Shown piece by piece: positions 40,542 through 48,429 of a stretch of DNA of 64,000 nt (positions within the stretch are counted from its first letter, which is position 1; the number at the start of each line of letters is the position of its first letter). The stretch is taken from positions 3,410,001 to 3,474,000 of the forward strand of contig NC_007951.1 of NCBI RefSeq assembly GCF_000013645.1, given 5' to 3'. The notes below the pieces were generated by a model. The model was not told where the DNA came from, did no database searches, and saw only the letters and a list, made by a program, of their open reading frames with translations. Both the position numbers and the translations under genes were made by a program. Origin of the DNA: Paraburkholderia xenovorans LB400 (lineage in GTDB: Bacteria > Pseudomonadota > Gammaproteobacteria > Burkholderiales > Burkholderiaceae).

Positions 40542-40580
40542 AAGGACCGATAGCTAATCCAGAGGATTCAGGGTAATCAC

Positions 40581-41462
40581 ATGCTAAAAGTTACAAAGGC
40601 AGTTTTTCCGGTAGCAGGTCTTGGCACCCGGTTCCTCCCTGCCACGAAGGCGAGCCCGAAAGAGATGCTGCCGATCGTCGACAAGCCGCTGATCCAGTAC
40701 GCGGTCGAAGAGGCAATGGCGGCCGGCATCACCGAAATGATCTTCGTCACGGGCCGCAGCAAGCGCGCGATCGAGGACCACTTCGACAAATCTTACGAAA
40801 TCGAAGCCGAGTTGCAGGCGCGCGGCAAGGACAAGCTGCTGGAACTCGTGCGCAGCATCAAGCCGAGCCATGTGGACTGTTTCTACGTGCGTCAGCCGGA
40901 AGCGTTGGGCCTGGGCCACGCGGTGCTGTGCGCCGAAAAGCTGGTGGGCGACAACCCGTTTGCCGTGATTCTCGCGGACGACCTGCTGTACGGCACGCCG
41001 CCTGTCATGGCGCAGATGATCGAGGTGTTCGATCACTATCACAGCTCGGTGATCGGCGTCGAAGAGATCCCGGCGCAGGAAACCAAGTCGTACGGCATCG
41101 TCGACGGCAAGGAGTGGGAAGATTCGATCATCAAGATGTCGGGCATCGTCGAAAAGCCGGAGCCGAACGTGGCGCCGTCGAATCTTGGTGTGGTGGGCCG
41201 CTATGTGCTCAAGCCGCGCATCTTCGAACATCTGCGTGCGCTGAAGCCGGGCGCAGGCGGTGAATTGCAGCTGACGGACGCAATTCAATCGCTGCTCGCC
41301 GACGAACAGGTGCTGGCGTACAAGTATCACGGCACGCGTTTCGACTGCGGCAGCAAGCTGGGTTATCTGAAGGCGACGGTTGAATTCGCGCTGCGTCACC
41401 CGGAAGTGGCTGCGGATTTCGAAGAATATCTGCGCACGCGTTCGCCGGTACTGGAAGGCTGA
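40581..41462 (+). CDS. galU: UTP-glucose-1-phosphate uridylyltransferase
   Basis: A 293-residue nucleotidyltransferase making UDP-glucose for polysaccharides and LPS. The activation loop is AGLGTRFLPATKASPKEML (residues 12-30), then VDKPLIQYAVEEA, the ADDLL metal site and the RFDCGSKLGYLKA block. ATG 40581 follows CAGGG by seven bases. A strong terminator follows. Confidence 0.97.
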   Translation: MLKVTKAVFPVAGLGTRFLPATKASPKEMLPIVDKPLIQYAVEEAMAAGITEMIFVTGRSKRAIEDHFDKSYEIEAELQARGKDKLLELVRSIKPSHVDCFYVRQPEALGLGHAVLCAEKLVGDNPFAVILADDLLYGTPPVMAQMIEVFDHYHSSVIGVEEIPAQETKSYGIVDGKEWEDSIIKMSGIVEKPEPNVAPSNLGVVGRYVLKPRIFEHLRALKPGAGGELQLTDAIQSLLADEQVLAYKYHGTRFDCGSKLGYLKATVEFALRHPEVAADFEEYLRTRSPVLEG

Positions 41463-41507
41463 ACGGGGTTTTGACGCTCGCCTGCCGGTAGCGTCGAGCT
41501 GAAGTAG

Positions 41508-41550
41508 AAAGGCGCTGTGCCCTGCTTTCGCAGGCACAGCGCCTTTTTTT
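41508..41550 (+). terminator. Intrinsic terminator of galU
   Basis: GGCGCTGTGC (41511-41520) plus CTGC pairs with GCAG plus GCACAGCGCC (41530-41543), with one bulged C and a TTTC loop, flanked by AAA on the left and eight Ts on the right. Confidence 0.93.
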
Positions 41551-41604
41551 TGTTGCTCAAGGACGCGCGATTGCGCGACTGGAATGCGCGCCGGCGCACC
41601 GGAT

Positions 41605-41838
41605 TCAGCGGCGTTTCATCAGGAAGGTGAAAACCTTGTCCTGGGCCGAGGCTTCGACGATTTCATTGCCGGTCTGCTTCGCGAACGCGGCGAAATCGCG
41701 CTGTGAACCGGGATCGGTGGCCAGCACCTTGAGAATCTGACCGCTTTCCATGTCGGCGAGCGCCTTCTTGGCGCGCAAAATAGGCAGCGGGCACATCAGC
41801 CCGCGCGCATCGACTTCCTTGTGAACCTGAATTTGCAT
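41605..41838 (-). CDS. tusA: TusA-family sulfur carrier
   Basis: A 77-residue protein. The sulfur-carrying cysteine is in MCPLPILRAKKAL (Cys16), the CPxP motif defining the family. The C-terminal DFAAFAKQTGNEIVE is also typical. It relays persulfide sulfur for tRNA thiolation or cofactor synthesis. ATG 41838 (MQIQVHKEVD). It lies 101 bases downstream of the second Gfo/Idh/MocA gene, on the same strand; functional linkage is not evident. Confidence 0.92.
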   Translation of the reverse strand: MQIQVHKEVDARGLMCPLPILRAKKALADMESGQILKVLATDPGSQRDFAAFAKQTGNEIVEASAQDKVFTFLMKRR

Positions 41839-41939
41839 CGACGATGACCTTCGGGGACGGGGCGTCGTTCGCGACGCCGGACGGAGACTTCGATTCTACC
41901 GCAGGCGAAGAACCCACGTGTCGGGCGTCGCGGGCACTG

Positions 41940-42983
41940 CTACACCATCACAGCCTGCCCGGTCAACAACGACTCCCTCAACGCCACCGCAATCCGCGTC
42001 GCCTCTAACGCATCAGCAAGCGAAGCCCCGGCCCGAGCGGCGGAAGACGCCACCCCATCCCGCACGGCCACCACAAATGCCCGCGCCTCGAACAGAAACG
42101 CGTCCTCGAAGCGATCGAAAAAATTCGCCGTGCATTCGTTCCGGATCCCGGTGGCATCGTAAATCTCGACGCGGTTCGCACGCGGATTATGGCCAATAGC
42201 CAGCGCCCCGGCCGTACCCATCACTTCGCTATGCGTATCATTGCCGTGCGCCTGCGTCCGCGACGCGTAAAACACGGCCAGCTTGCCATCTTCGAACTCG
42301 CAGATCGCCACGCCGTTATCGACATCGCCGAATTCACGCAGGCCTTCATGCATCACTGCCGCACCCGCTGCAAACACCCGTTTCGCGCGCGGCTTGCCGA
42401 GCAGCCAGCGCGCCACATCGATATCGTGCACGGTGCAATCGAGAAAGATGCCGCCCGAGGTCGCCGCAAAGCGCACAAAAAAACCGTCACGATCGTTCTG
42501 ATCCGCAGTCTGCGAGCGCACGAGAAAAGGCCGCCCGATCTTCCCCGCTGCAATCCTGTCGAACGCGTCCTTGTAGCTCGGATCGAAGCGCCGCATGAAC
42601 CCGATCGTGGCCTGCAGATGCGGATACCGCGCGGCCTCCGCCAGCACGCGCTCGCATTCCGCAAGATCCAGCGACAAGGGCTTCTCGCAGAACACATGCT
42701 TGCCCGCGCGCAACGCGTCGACGATCTGCTGCGCATGCAGCGAAGACGGCGTGACCAGCCAGACCGCGTCCACCTCGCGATCGGCGAGCAACGCCGCGTA
42801 GTCGTCGTACAGACGCGGCGCGGGCAATGCCTCACGCGCCCACTCGCGCTCCTCCTCCACCGGACTGCAAGCCGCCACGACCGACGCGCCCGGCACGCGA
42901 TACGCCAGATTCTCCGCGTGCCGCTTGCCGAGACGGCCGAGCCCAACCACGCCCACCCGAAGCCGTGCCGCAGCCGTCGTCAT
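41940..42983 (-). CDS. Gfo/Idh/MocA-family oxidoreductase (second inositol-type dehydrogenase)
   Basis: A 347-residue NAD(P)-dependent dehydrogenase. N-terminal GVVGLGRLGKRHAENLA binds the cofactor; EKPLSLDLAECERV supplies the conserved Lys; VHDIDVARWLLG has the catalytic Asp-His pair. It is paralogous to the adjacent IolG, but diverged. Its stop codon region and placement at the end of the iolR-iolG operon suggest oxidation of another inositol stereoisomer (for example scyllo- or chiro-inositol), unproven. ATG 42983 overlaps the upstream iolG stop by one base (TGATG). Confidence 0.85.
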   Translation of the reverse strand: MTTAAARLRVGVVGLGRLGKRHAENLAYRVPGASVVAACSPVEEEREWAREALPAPRLYDDYAALLADREVDAVWLVTPSSLHAQQIVDALRAGKHVFCEKPLSLDLAECERVLAEAARYPHLQATIGFMRRFDPSYKDAFDRIAAGKIGRPFLVRSQTADQNDRDGFFVRFAATSGGIFLDCTVHDIDVARWLLGKPRAKRVFAAGAAVMHEGLREFGDVDNGVAICEFEDGKLAVFYASRTQAHGNDTHSEVMGTAGALAIGHNPRANRVEIYDATGIRNECTANFFDRFEDAFLFEARAFVVAVRDGVASSAARAGASLADALEATRIAVALRESLLTGQAVMV

Positions 42984-44011
42984 CACGACGCTTCCCCGAG
43001 TTTGACCGCTCGCCCCTCGCGCCACGAGCGGCTCGCGGCTTCGGCGAGTTCGAGCGCTTTCAGACCGTCCGCCACGGTTGTGCGCACGGGCTTGCCATGC
43101 GTCACCGCATCGAAGAAATGCGCGATTTCATGTGCGTAGGCGGCCCGATAACGTTCGAGGAAAAACGCTTCGGGCACGTCGCTCGACACTTCGGTTTTCG
43201 AATAGGCCGTGACCTCCGTAGGCCGCACATTGCCCGCCTGCAGCATGCCGGTGCTGCCCAGCACTTCGAAGCGCTGGTCATAGCCGTACGCGGCGCGGCG
43301 CGCGGTATTGATCTGGCACAGGCGGCCGCGCTTCGTGCGGATCGTCACCGCGGTCGAATCGATATCGCCGGCCTCGGCGATCGCCGGGTCGCTCAGACAA
43401 CTGCCGGTGGCATGCAGCGTGTCGGCTTCGTCGTCGAGAATCCAGCGGAAGATGTCGAAGTCGTGAATCAGCATGTCCTTGAAGATGCCGCCCGAATGCC
43501 GGATGTAGTCGACCGGCGGCGCACCCGGATCGCGGCTCGTCACCACCAGCATTTCCGGCGTGCCGATCTCGCCGGCGTCGAGACGCGCTTTGAGCGCCGA
43601 AAACGTGGGATCGAAACGCCGCTGAAAACCGATCATGCACACCACGCCCGCACGCCCGACCGCTTCCGCGCAAGCCTGCGCTCGCGCCAGCGTCAGATCG
43701 ACCGGCTTCTCGCAGAACACGTGCTTCTTCTGCGCGGCGGATTGCACGATCAGATCCGCATGCGTGTCCGTGCTCGAACAGATCACGGTCGCACCGATCG
43801 AGGCATCGCCCATTGCGCCGTCGATATCCGCGACCTGCGCGCCGTGCTCGGCAGCGAGCGCCGCAGCAGCCTCGCGATTCACGTCGACCACATACTTGAG
43901 CCGCACGCCCGGCTGGCGCGCGAGATTCGCCGCATGAATCCTGCCGATGCGCCCCGCGCCGAATACCGCCACGTCGATCGTGTTTGTCGCCTGATTTGCC
44001 CCATCAGTCAT
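42983..44011 (-). CDS. iolG: Inositol 2-dehydrogenase
   Basis: A 342-residue enzyme that oxidises myo-inositol to 2-keto-myo-inositol with NAD+, the first catabolic step. AVFGAGRIGRIHAANLA forms the Rossmann turn; EKPVDLTLARA has the conserved Lys; LIHDFDIFRWIL has the Asp-His catalytic pair; GFQRRFDPTF is a family block. It matches rhizobial/Burkholderia IolG in length. ATG 44011 has GGAGGA six bases upstream and overlaps the iolR 3' end by 8 bases. Confidence 0.92.
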   Translation of the reverse strand: MTDGANQATNTIDVAVFGAGRIGRIHAANLARQPGVRLKYVVDVNREAAAALAAEHGAQVADIDGAMGDASIGATVICSSTDTHADLIVQSAAQKKHVFCEKPVDLTLARAQACAEAVGRAGVVCMIGFQRRFDPTFSALKARLDAGEIGTPEMLVVTSRDPGAPPVDYIRHSGGIFKDMLIHDFDIFRWILDDEADTLHATGSCLSDPAIAEAGDIDSTAVTIRTKRGRLCQINTARRAAYGYDQRFEVLGSTGMLQAGNVRPTEVTAYSKTEVSSDVPEAFFLERYRAAYAHEIAHFFDAVTHGKPVRTTVADGLKALELAEAASRSWREGRAVKLGEAS

Positions 44012-44885
44012 CGTATCCTCCAGTGTCTTTGGATTCTTCAACATTCAATTCGAGCTTGTACGCCAGCGCGATGAACAACGCCTGGCACAAACAGATCGTG
44101 CTGGTCAGCGAGCGGAACGCGAACGCGCTGCCCTCTTTCACATACAGCTGCGTGGTCGCATAACGGGCGAGCGGCGATAGTTGGCTATCCGTAATAACCA
44201 GCGTCCTCGCCTGATGATGATGCGCAACCCGCAGGCAATACTGCGTTTCCTTTCCATAAGGCGCGAAGCTGATCGCAATCACGACATCACCCTTCTTCAC
44301 GCTGCGGATCTGTTCGCGGTACATGCCGCCGAAACCGGACACCAGATGCACGCGCTTGGGCGTGTGCTGCAATGCATAGACGATATAGCTCGCCACCGGA
44401 AACGAGCGCCGCACGCCGATCACGTAGATGTTGTCGGCCTGCTGCAGCATCTTTACCGCGGCGTCGAACTGCTTGTCGTCGAGCCCTGCTTCGAGTTCTT
44501 CGAGACCGCCGCGCGAAGCCGCAATGAATTCGCGCGCCACCGAACCGCCCGACAGCGCGCCCGGCTTTTCGTCGATCAGCTTGCGAATGCGCTGCTGATA
44601 ACTCGGCGACGAACTGCCCTGTCCGGTGTAAGCCTGACGAAATACCGCCTGCAGATCGGAGAAGCCGGAAAAGCCGAAGCGCTGCGCAAAACGCACCACG
44701 GCGGATGGATGCACGCCGCAGCTCGCGGCGATGTCGCTGGTGCGATCCACCATCACGCTGGAGCGGTGCTGTTCGATGTAGGTCGCGACATTCTTCAATT
44801 GACGCGGCAACGCATCGTAGTTTTCCGCGATGCGCTGCATCAATTCTTCGACGCTTGGCAATTCTTCTGTGCTCTCTTCCGCCAT
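44004..44885 (-). CDS. iolR: RpiR-family regulator of inositol catabolism
   Basis: A 293-residue regulator with an N-terminal RpiR HTH (about 20-85; TSDIAASCGVHPSAVVRFAQRFGFSGFSD) and a C-terminal SIS sugar-phosphate-binding domain (about 130-270; ADNIYVIGVRRSFPVA, ITDSQLSPLARYA). By analogy with rhizobial IolR it represses transport and catabolic genes until an intermediate such as 2-deoxy-5-keto-gluconate-6-phosphate binds. It is divergent from the ABC transporter genes and first in the iolR-iolG operon. ATG 44885. Confidence 0.9.
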   Translation of the reverse strand: MAEESTEELPSVEELMQRIAENYDALPRQLKNVATYIEQHRSSVMVDRTSDIAASCGVHPSAVVRFAQRFGFSGFSDLQAVFRQAYTGQGSSSPSYQQRIRKLIDEKPGALSGGSVAREFIAASRGGLEELEAGLDDKQFDAAVKMLQQADNIYVIGVRRSFPVASYIVYALQHTPKRVHLVSGFGGMYREQIRSVKKGDVVIAISFAPYGKETQYCLRVAHHHQARTLVITDSQLSPLARYATTQLYVKEGSAFAFRSLTSTICLCQALFIALAYKLELNVEESKDTGGYDD

Positions 44886-44960
44886 GACTCTCTCTCGGGT
44901 GCTTTATTGCAGTGCGTCAGCCTTTGTGGATGCTCGCCACACGCCGTCCTGACGCTGCCG

Positions 44961-44989
44961 ATTATAGGCAGCAGACCCGCCAAATGGAA
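44961..44989 (-). promoter_or_regulatory. Promoter of iolR-iolG
   Basis: On the minus strand TTCCAT (44989-44984), 17 bases, then a perfect TATAAT (44966-44961). The -35 overlaps operator 1, implying autoregulation. Confidence 0.6.
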
Positions 44990-45000
44990 CGTATTTTCCA
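44985..45000. promoter_or_regulatory. IolR operator 1 (GGAA-N6-TTCC)
   Basis: TGGAA-CGTATT-TTCCA: exact match to the GGAA-N6-TTCC motif that I recall being reported for rhizobial IolR. It overlaps the -35 of the iolR promoter. Confidence 0.65.
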
Positions 45001-45007
45001 ATTTTAT

Positions 45008-45030
45008 TTGTAATGAAATTTTCATTGCAA
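45008..45030. promoter_or_regulatory. IolR operator 2 (23-bp palindrome)
   Basis: TTG-x-AATGAAA-t-TTTCATT-x-CAA: 23 bases with 10 of 11 arm positions paired around 45019. The right arm contains the -35 of the transporter promoter, so occupation would block transcription. Confidence 0.6.
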
Positions 45031-45053
45031 CGCCTCGGAAGATGACCTAATCT
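45025..45053 (+). promoter_or_regulatory. Promoter of the inositol transport/catabolic operon
   Basis: TTGCAA (45025-45030), exactly 17 bases, TAATCT (45048-45053). It lies about 110 bases before the binding-protein ATG, leaving a leader of roughly 100 nt. Confidence 0.6.
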
Positions 45054-45162
45054 TGGTCGTGAGCGATGGTGCTTCAGGTGGAAACACCCGGCTTGTATGC
45101 GGATAGAAAGCCGCCGGCCAGACGCTCCCTTCAAAAACGACATACCGAGAAAGGTGGAGACA

Positions 45163-46209
45163 ATGAGACTTTGCAAGGGCAAGGCTACGCTCAGGATTCT
45201 GGTGACGGCATTGACGTTGGCGACGGGATTCGGCGCGGCCTCCGCCGCCCGCGCGGCCGACGCTCACTTCGTACTGATCAGCCACGCGCCGGATTCGGAT
45301 TCGTGGTGGAACACCATCAAGAACGCCATCAAACAGGCCGACGAAGACTTCAACGTCGAGACCGACTACCGCAATCCGCCGAACGGCGACATCGCCGACA
45401 TGGCGCGTCTGGTCGAACAGGCCGCCGCGCGCAACTACGACGGCGTGATCGTCACCATCGCCGATTTCGACGTGCTGAAAAGCTCGATCAGCAAGGTCAC
45501 CGCGAAGAAGATCCCGCTCGTCACGATCAACTCCGGCACGGAGGAACAGAGCGCGCAACTCGGCGCCATCATGCACGTGGGCCAACCCGAATATGTAGCG
45601 GGCAAAGCCGCCGGCGAAAAAGCCAAGGCAGCGGGCGTGAAGTCGTTCCTGTGCGTGAATCACCTCGCCACCAACACCGTGTCGTTCGACCGTTGCCGCG
45701 GTTTTGCGGAGGCGATCGGCGTCGACTACAAGTCGTCCACCATCGACTCCGGCCAGGACCCGACCGAAATTCAATCGAAGGTCAGCGCGTATCTGCGCAA
45801 TCACCCGAACACCGGCGCGATCCTGACGCTCGGACCGACCCCGGCTTCGGCCACGCTGAAAGCGGTCACGCAAATGGGTCTGGCGGGCAAGATCTACTTC
45901 TGCACGTTCGACTTCTCCGACGACATCGCCAAAGCCATCCAGAACGGCACGATCCAGTTCGCGATCGACCAGCAGCCGTACCTGCAAGGCTATATCCCGG
46001 TGGCCGTGCTGGCGATCGTGAAGAAAGAGCACACCACCGACCCGGTGAAGATCCGCCAGATCCTGGAGGCGAATCCGAAGTTCAAGGCACGGCTCGCCAC
46101 CTACGGCCTCGCGCCGTCTTATGGCCCGAAGAATATCCGCTCCGGTCCGGGCTTCATCACCAAGGAAAACCTCGACAAGGTCATCAAGTACGCGGGGCAG
46201 TACCGCTGA
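45163..46209 (+). CDS. Sugar (inositol) ABC transporter periplasmic binding protein
   Basis: A 348-residue type-I periplasmic binding protein. Signal peptide about residues 1-31 (ILVTALTLATGFGAASAARA with AxA cleavage). HFVLISHAPDSDSWWNTIKNAI begins the sugar-binding fold; DSGQDPTEIQSKV and FAIDQQPYLQGYIPV are typical of IbpA-like and related CUT2 binding proteins. Context next to iol genes argues for inositol. ATG 45163 has AAGGTGGAG upstream. It is the first gene of the catabolic operon, separated from the permease by a hairpin. Confidence 0.9.
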   Translation: MRLCKGKATLRILVTALTLATGFGAASAARAADAHFVLISHAPDSDSWWNTIKNAIKQADEDFNVETDYRNPPNGDIADMARLVEQAAARNYDGVIVTIADFDVLKSSISKVTAKKIPLVTINSGTEEQSAQLGAIMHVGQPEYVAGKAAGEKAKAAGVKSFLCVNHLATNTVSFDRCRGFAEAIGVDYKSSTIDSGQDPTEIQSKVSAYLRNHPNTGAILTLGPTPASATLKAVTQMGLAGKIYFCTFDFSDDIAKAIQNGTIQFAIDQQPYLQGYIPVAVLAIVKKEHTTDPVKIRQILEANPKFKARLATYGLAPSYGPKNIRSGPGFITKENLDKVIKYAGQYR

Positions 46210-46235
46210 TTCTTTTCTCTAGCTAGTCACGCGCA

Positions 46236-46279
46236 CGGCGGGCACCATTTCCACCGTTTCAATACCGGGCCGCCCGCCG
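46236..46279 (+). other. Hairpin between binding-protein and permease genes
   Basis: Perfect 8-base arms CGGCGGGC (46236-46243) and GCCCGCCG (46272-46279), 28-base loop, no T-tract. Such structures after binding-protein genes often raise binding-protein over permease expression; here that is inferred. Confidence 0.5.
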
Positions 46280-46357
46280 CCACCGCGCATTTCACCGGCT
46301 GCCGCTCTCGCCATTCATCTGCGAGAGGCAGGCATAACCGGGTTCCAAGGAGCCATC

Positions 46358-47515
46358 ATGGGTGTAGCCGGCAAACACTTCCCACCGCACGTCAAGACGA
46401 ATACCGCCGAGGCCGCGCCATCGCTGCCCGATTCGGATGAACGGCTGCGCAAGGAATCCAGGTTCGGCCATGTGCTGAACCGCCCCGAATTCGCCGCGAT
46501 TTCCGGCGCGGTACTGGTGTTTCTCGTTTTCGCGCTGACGGCCGGCAACTCCGGCATGTTCAATCTCGACGGCGTGATGAACTGGTCGCAAGTGTCGGCG
46601 TATCTCGGCATTCTCGCCGTGGGCGCATGTCTGTTGATGATCGCGGGTGAGTTCGATCTCTCGATCGGGTCGATGATCGGTTTCGCCGGCATGATGGTGG
46701 CGATTCCGTCGGTCTATTTTCACTGGCCGATTTCTCTCGCCATTCTGTTCGCGTTCGCCGGCTCCATGCTGCTCGGCGCGCTGAACGGCTATCTGGTCAT
46801 GCGCACGCGCCTGCCCTCGTTCATCGTCACGCTCGCGTTTCTGTTCATCTTGCGCGGCCTCACGCTCGCGCTGTCGATCATGTTCGCGGATCGCACCATC
46901 GTCTCGGGCGTAGGCGATCTCGCGCAGCAGGACTGGCTCGCGGATACGCTGTTTCACGGCGTCGCGCTGCGCGGTCTCTTTCTGATGCTCGCGCAACACG
47001 GCATCGGCACCCTGCTCGATAACGGCCACGCGCTCGTGCCGGGCATTCCGAAGGTGATTCTGTGGTGGCTCGGCCTCGCCGCAGTCTGCGCGTTCGTGCT
47101 GGCAAAAACACGCGCCGGCAACTGGATTCTGGCTGTGGGCGGCGACGCCAACGCAGCCAAGAACGTGGGCGTGCCGGTGCGCCGCGTGAAGATTTCGCTG
47201 TTCGTGCTGACCGCGTTCTGCTCGTGCCTGTTCGCGGTGCTGCAAGTGTGCGACATCGGTTCGGCCGCGGCCGACCGGGGCTTGCAGAAAGAGTTCGAAG
47301 CGATCATCGCCGCGGTGATCGGCGGCACCTTGCTGACGGGCGGCTACGGGTCGGTGGTCGGCGCGTGTTTCGGCGCGTTGATCTTCGGCGTCGTGCAGAT
47401 CGGCATTACCTACACGAACGTCAGCTCCGACTGGTTCCGCGTGTTCCTCGGCGTGATGCTGCTGATCGCGGTGCTGTTCAATCACTATGTGCGCCGCCGC
47501 GTCTCGCAGGCGTAA
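46358..47515 (+). CDS. Inositol-type ABC transporter permease
   Basis: A 385-residue BPD_transp_2 permease with a soluble N-terminal 45 residues and 8-10 hydrophobic segments. [17 protein letters not shown] is the ABC-loop region of CUT2 permeases (as in RbsC, IatP), and [23 protein letters not shown] is the conserved C-terminal block. ATG 46358 follows AAGGAG. It forms the membrane channel, most likely as a homodimer. Confidence 0.93.
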   Translation: MGVAGKHFPPHVKTNTAEAAPSLPDSDERLRKESRFGHVLNRPEFAAISGAVLVFLVFALTAGNSGMFNLDGVMNWSQVSAYLGILAVGACLLMIAGEFDLSIGSMIGFAGMMVAIPSVYFHWPISLAILFAFAGSMLLGALNGYLVMRTRLPSFIVTLAFLFILRGLTLALSIMFADRTIVSGVGDLAQQDWLADTLFHGVALRGLFLMLAQHGIGTLLDNGHALVPGIPKVILWWLGLAAVCAFVLAKTRAGNWILAVGGDANAAKNVGVPVRRVKISLFVLTAFCSCLFAVLQVCDIGSAAADRGLQKEFEAIIAAVIGGTLLTGGYGSVVGACFGALIFGVVQIGITYTNVSSDWFRVFLGVMLLIAVLFNHYVRRRVSQA

Positions 47516-47528
47516 CGGGGAGACGACC

Positions 47529-48365
47529 ATGTCCGATACGAATACCGTCACGAATGCCGTGCACGACGCAAGCGCTGCGCAGGACGACGTGATCCTCGCG
47601 CTCGAAAACGTCAACAAATACTTCGGCAAGGTGATCGCGCTAAGCGGCGTGACCTTGCGGCTGAAACGCGGCGAAGTGCACTGCCTGCTCGGCGACAACG
47701 GCGCAGGCAAATCGACGCTGATCAAAACCCTCGCCGGCGTGCATCAGCCCTCTTCCGGCCAGTATCTGGTAGATGGCAAACCGGTGCTGTTCGAGTCGCC
47801 GAAAGACGCGCTCGACCTCGGCATCGCCACCGTCTATCAGGACCTGGCATTAGTGCCGCTGCTCTCCGTGGCGCGCAACTTCTTCATGGGGCGCGAGCCG
47901 CAAAAGAAACTGTTCGGCTTCCTGAGCGTCATGGATCTCGAGACCAGCGCCACCACCGCGCGCGACAAGCTCGCGGAAATGGGCATCAACGTGCGCGACG
48001 CGCACCAGCCGATCGGCACCATGTCCGGCGGAGAGAAGCAGTGTCTCGCGATTGCGCGGGCGATTCATTTCGGCGCGCGCGTGCTGATTCTCGACGAACC
48101 GACCGCCGCGCTCGGCGTGAAGCAGAGCTTCAACGTGCTGAAACTGATCCATAAGGCGCGCGCGAAAGGCATCTCGGTGATCTTCATCACGCACAACGTG
48201 CATCACGCGTATCCGATCGGCGACTCGTTCACCGTGCTCAATCGCGGCAAATCGCTCGGCACGTTCACCAAGGAAACCATCAGCAAGGACGAGGTGCTCG
48301 ACATGATGGCCGGCGGCGCCGAGATGCAGAAGATGATCGGCGAACTCGAAGGCGCGACGATCTGA
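47529..48365 (+). CDS. Inositol-type ABC transporter ATP-binding protein (single domain)
   Basis: A 278-residue ATPase. Walker [10 protein letters not shown] is at residues 55-63; the signature is [14 protein letters not shown]; Walker B is [12 protein letters not shown]; the switch His is in [10 protein letters not shown]. Most sugar CUT2 ATPases are about 500 residues with two fused domains; this one has a single catalytic domain, so it should homodimerise, like FrcA-type proteins. ATG 47529 starts 14 bases after the permease stop. Confidence 0.92.
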   Translation: MSDTNTVTNAVHDASAAQDDVILALENVNKYFGKVIALSGVTLRLKRGEVHCLLGDNGAGKSTLIKTLAGVHQPSSGQYLVDGKPVLFESPKDALDLGIATVYQDLALVPLLSVARNFFMGREPQKKLFGFLSVMDLETSATTARDKLAEMGINVRDAHQPIGTMSGGEKQCLAIARAIHFGARVLILDEPTAALGVKQSFNVLKLIHKARAKGISVIFITHNVHHAYPIGDSFTVLNRGKSLGTFTKETISKDEVLDMMAGGAEMQKMIGELEGATI

Positions 48366-48372
48366 TTCATTC

Positions 48373-48409
48373 GCGCGACGAACCGGCGCCGCTGCGCCGG
48401 CTGTCGCGC
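48373..48409 (+). other. Hairpin between ATPase gene and iolC
   Basis: Outer arms GCGCGAC (48373-48379) / GTCGCGC (48403-48409) and inner arms CCGGCGC (48383-48389) / GCGCCGG (48394-48400) with a CGCT loop. No T-tract. It probably divides transport and catabolic messages by processing or partial termination. Confidence 0.55.
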
Positions 48410-48429
48410 TCAGCCATTCAGGAAACTTC

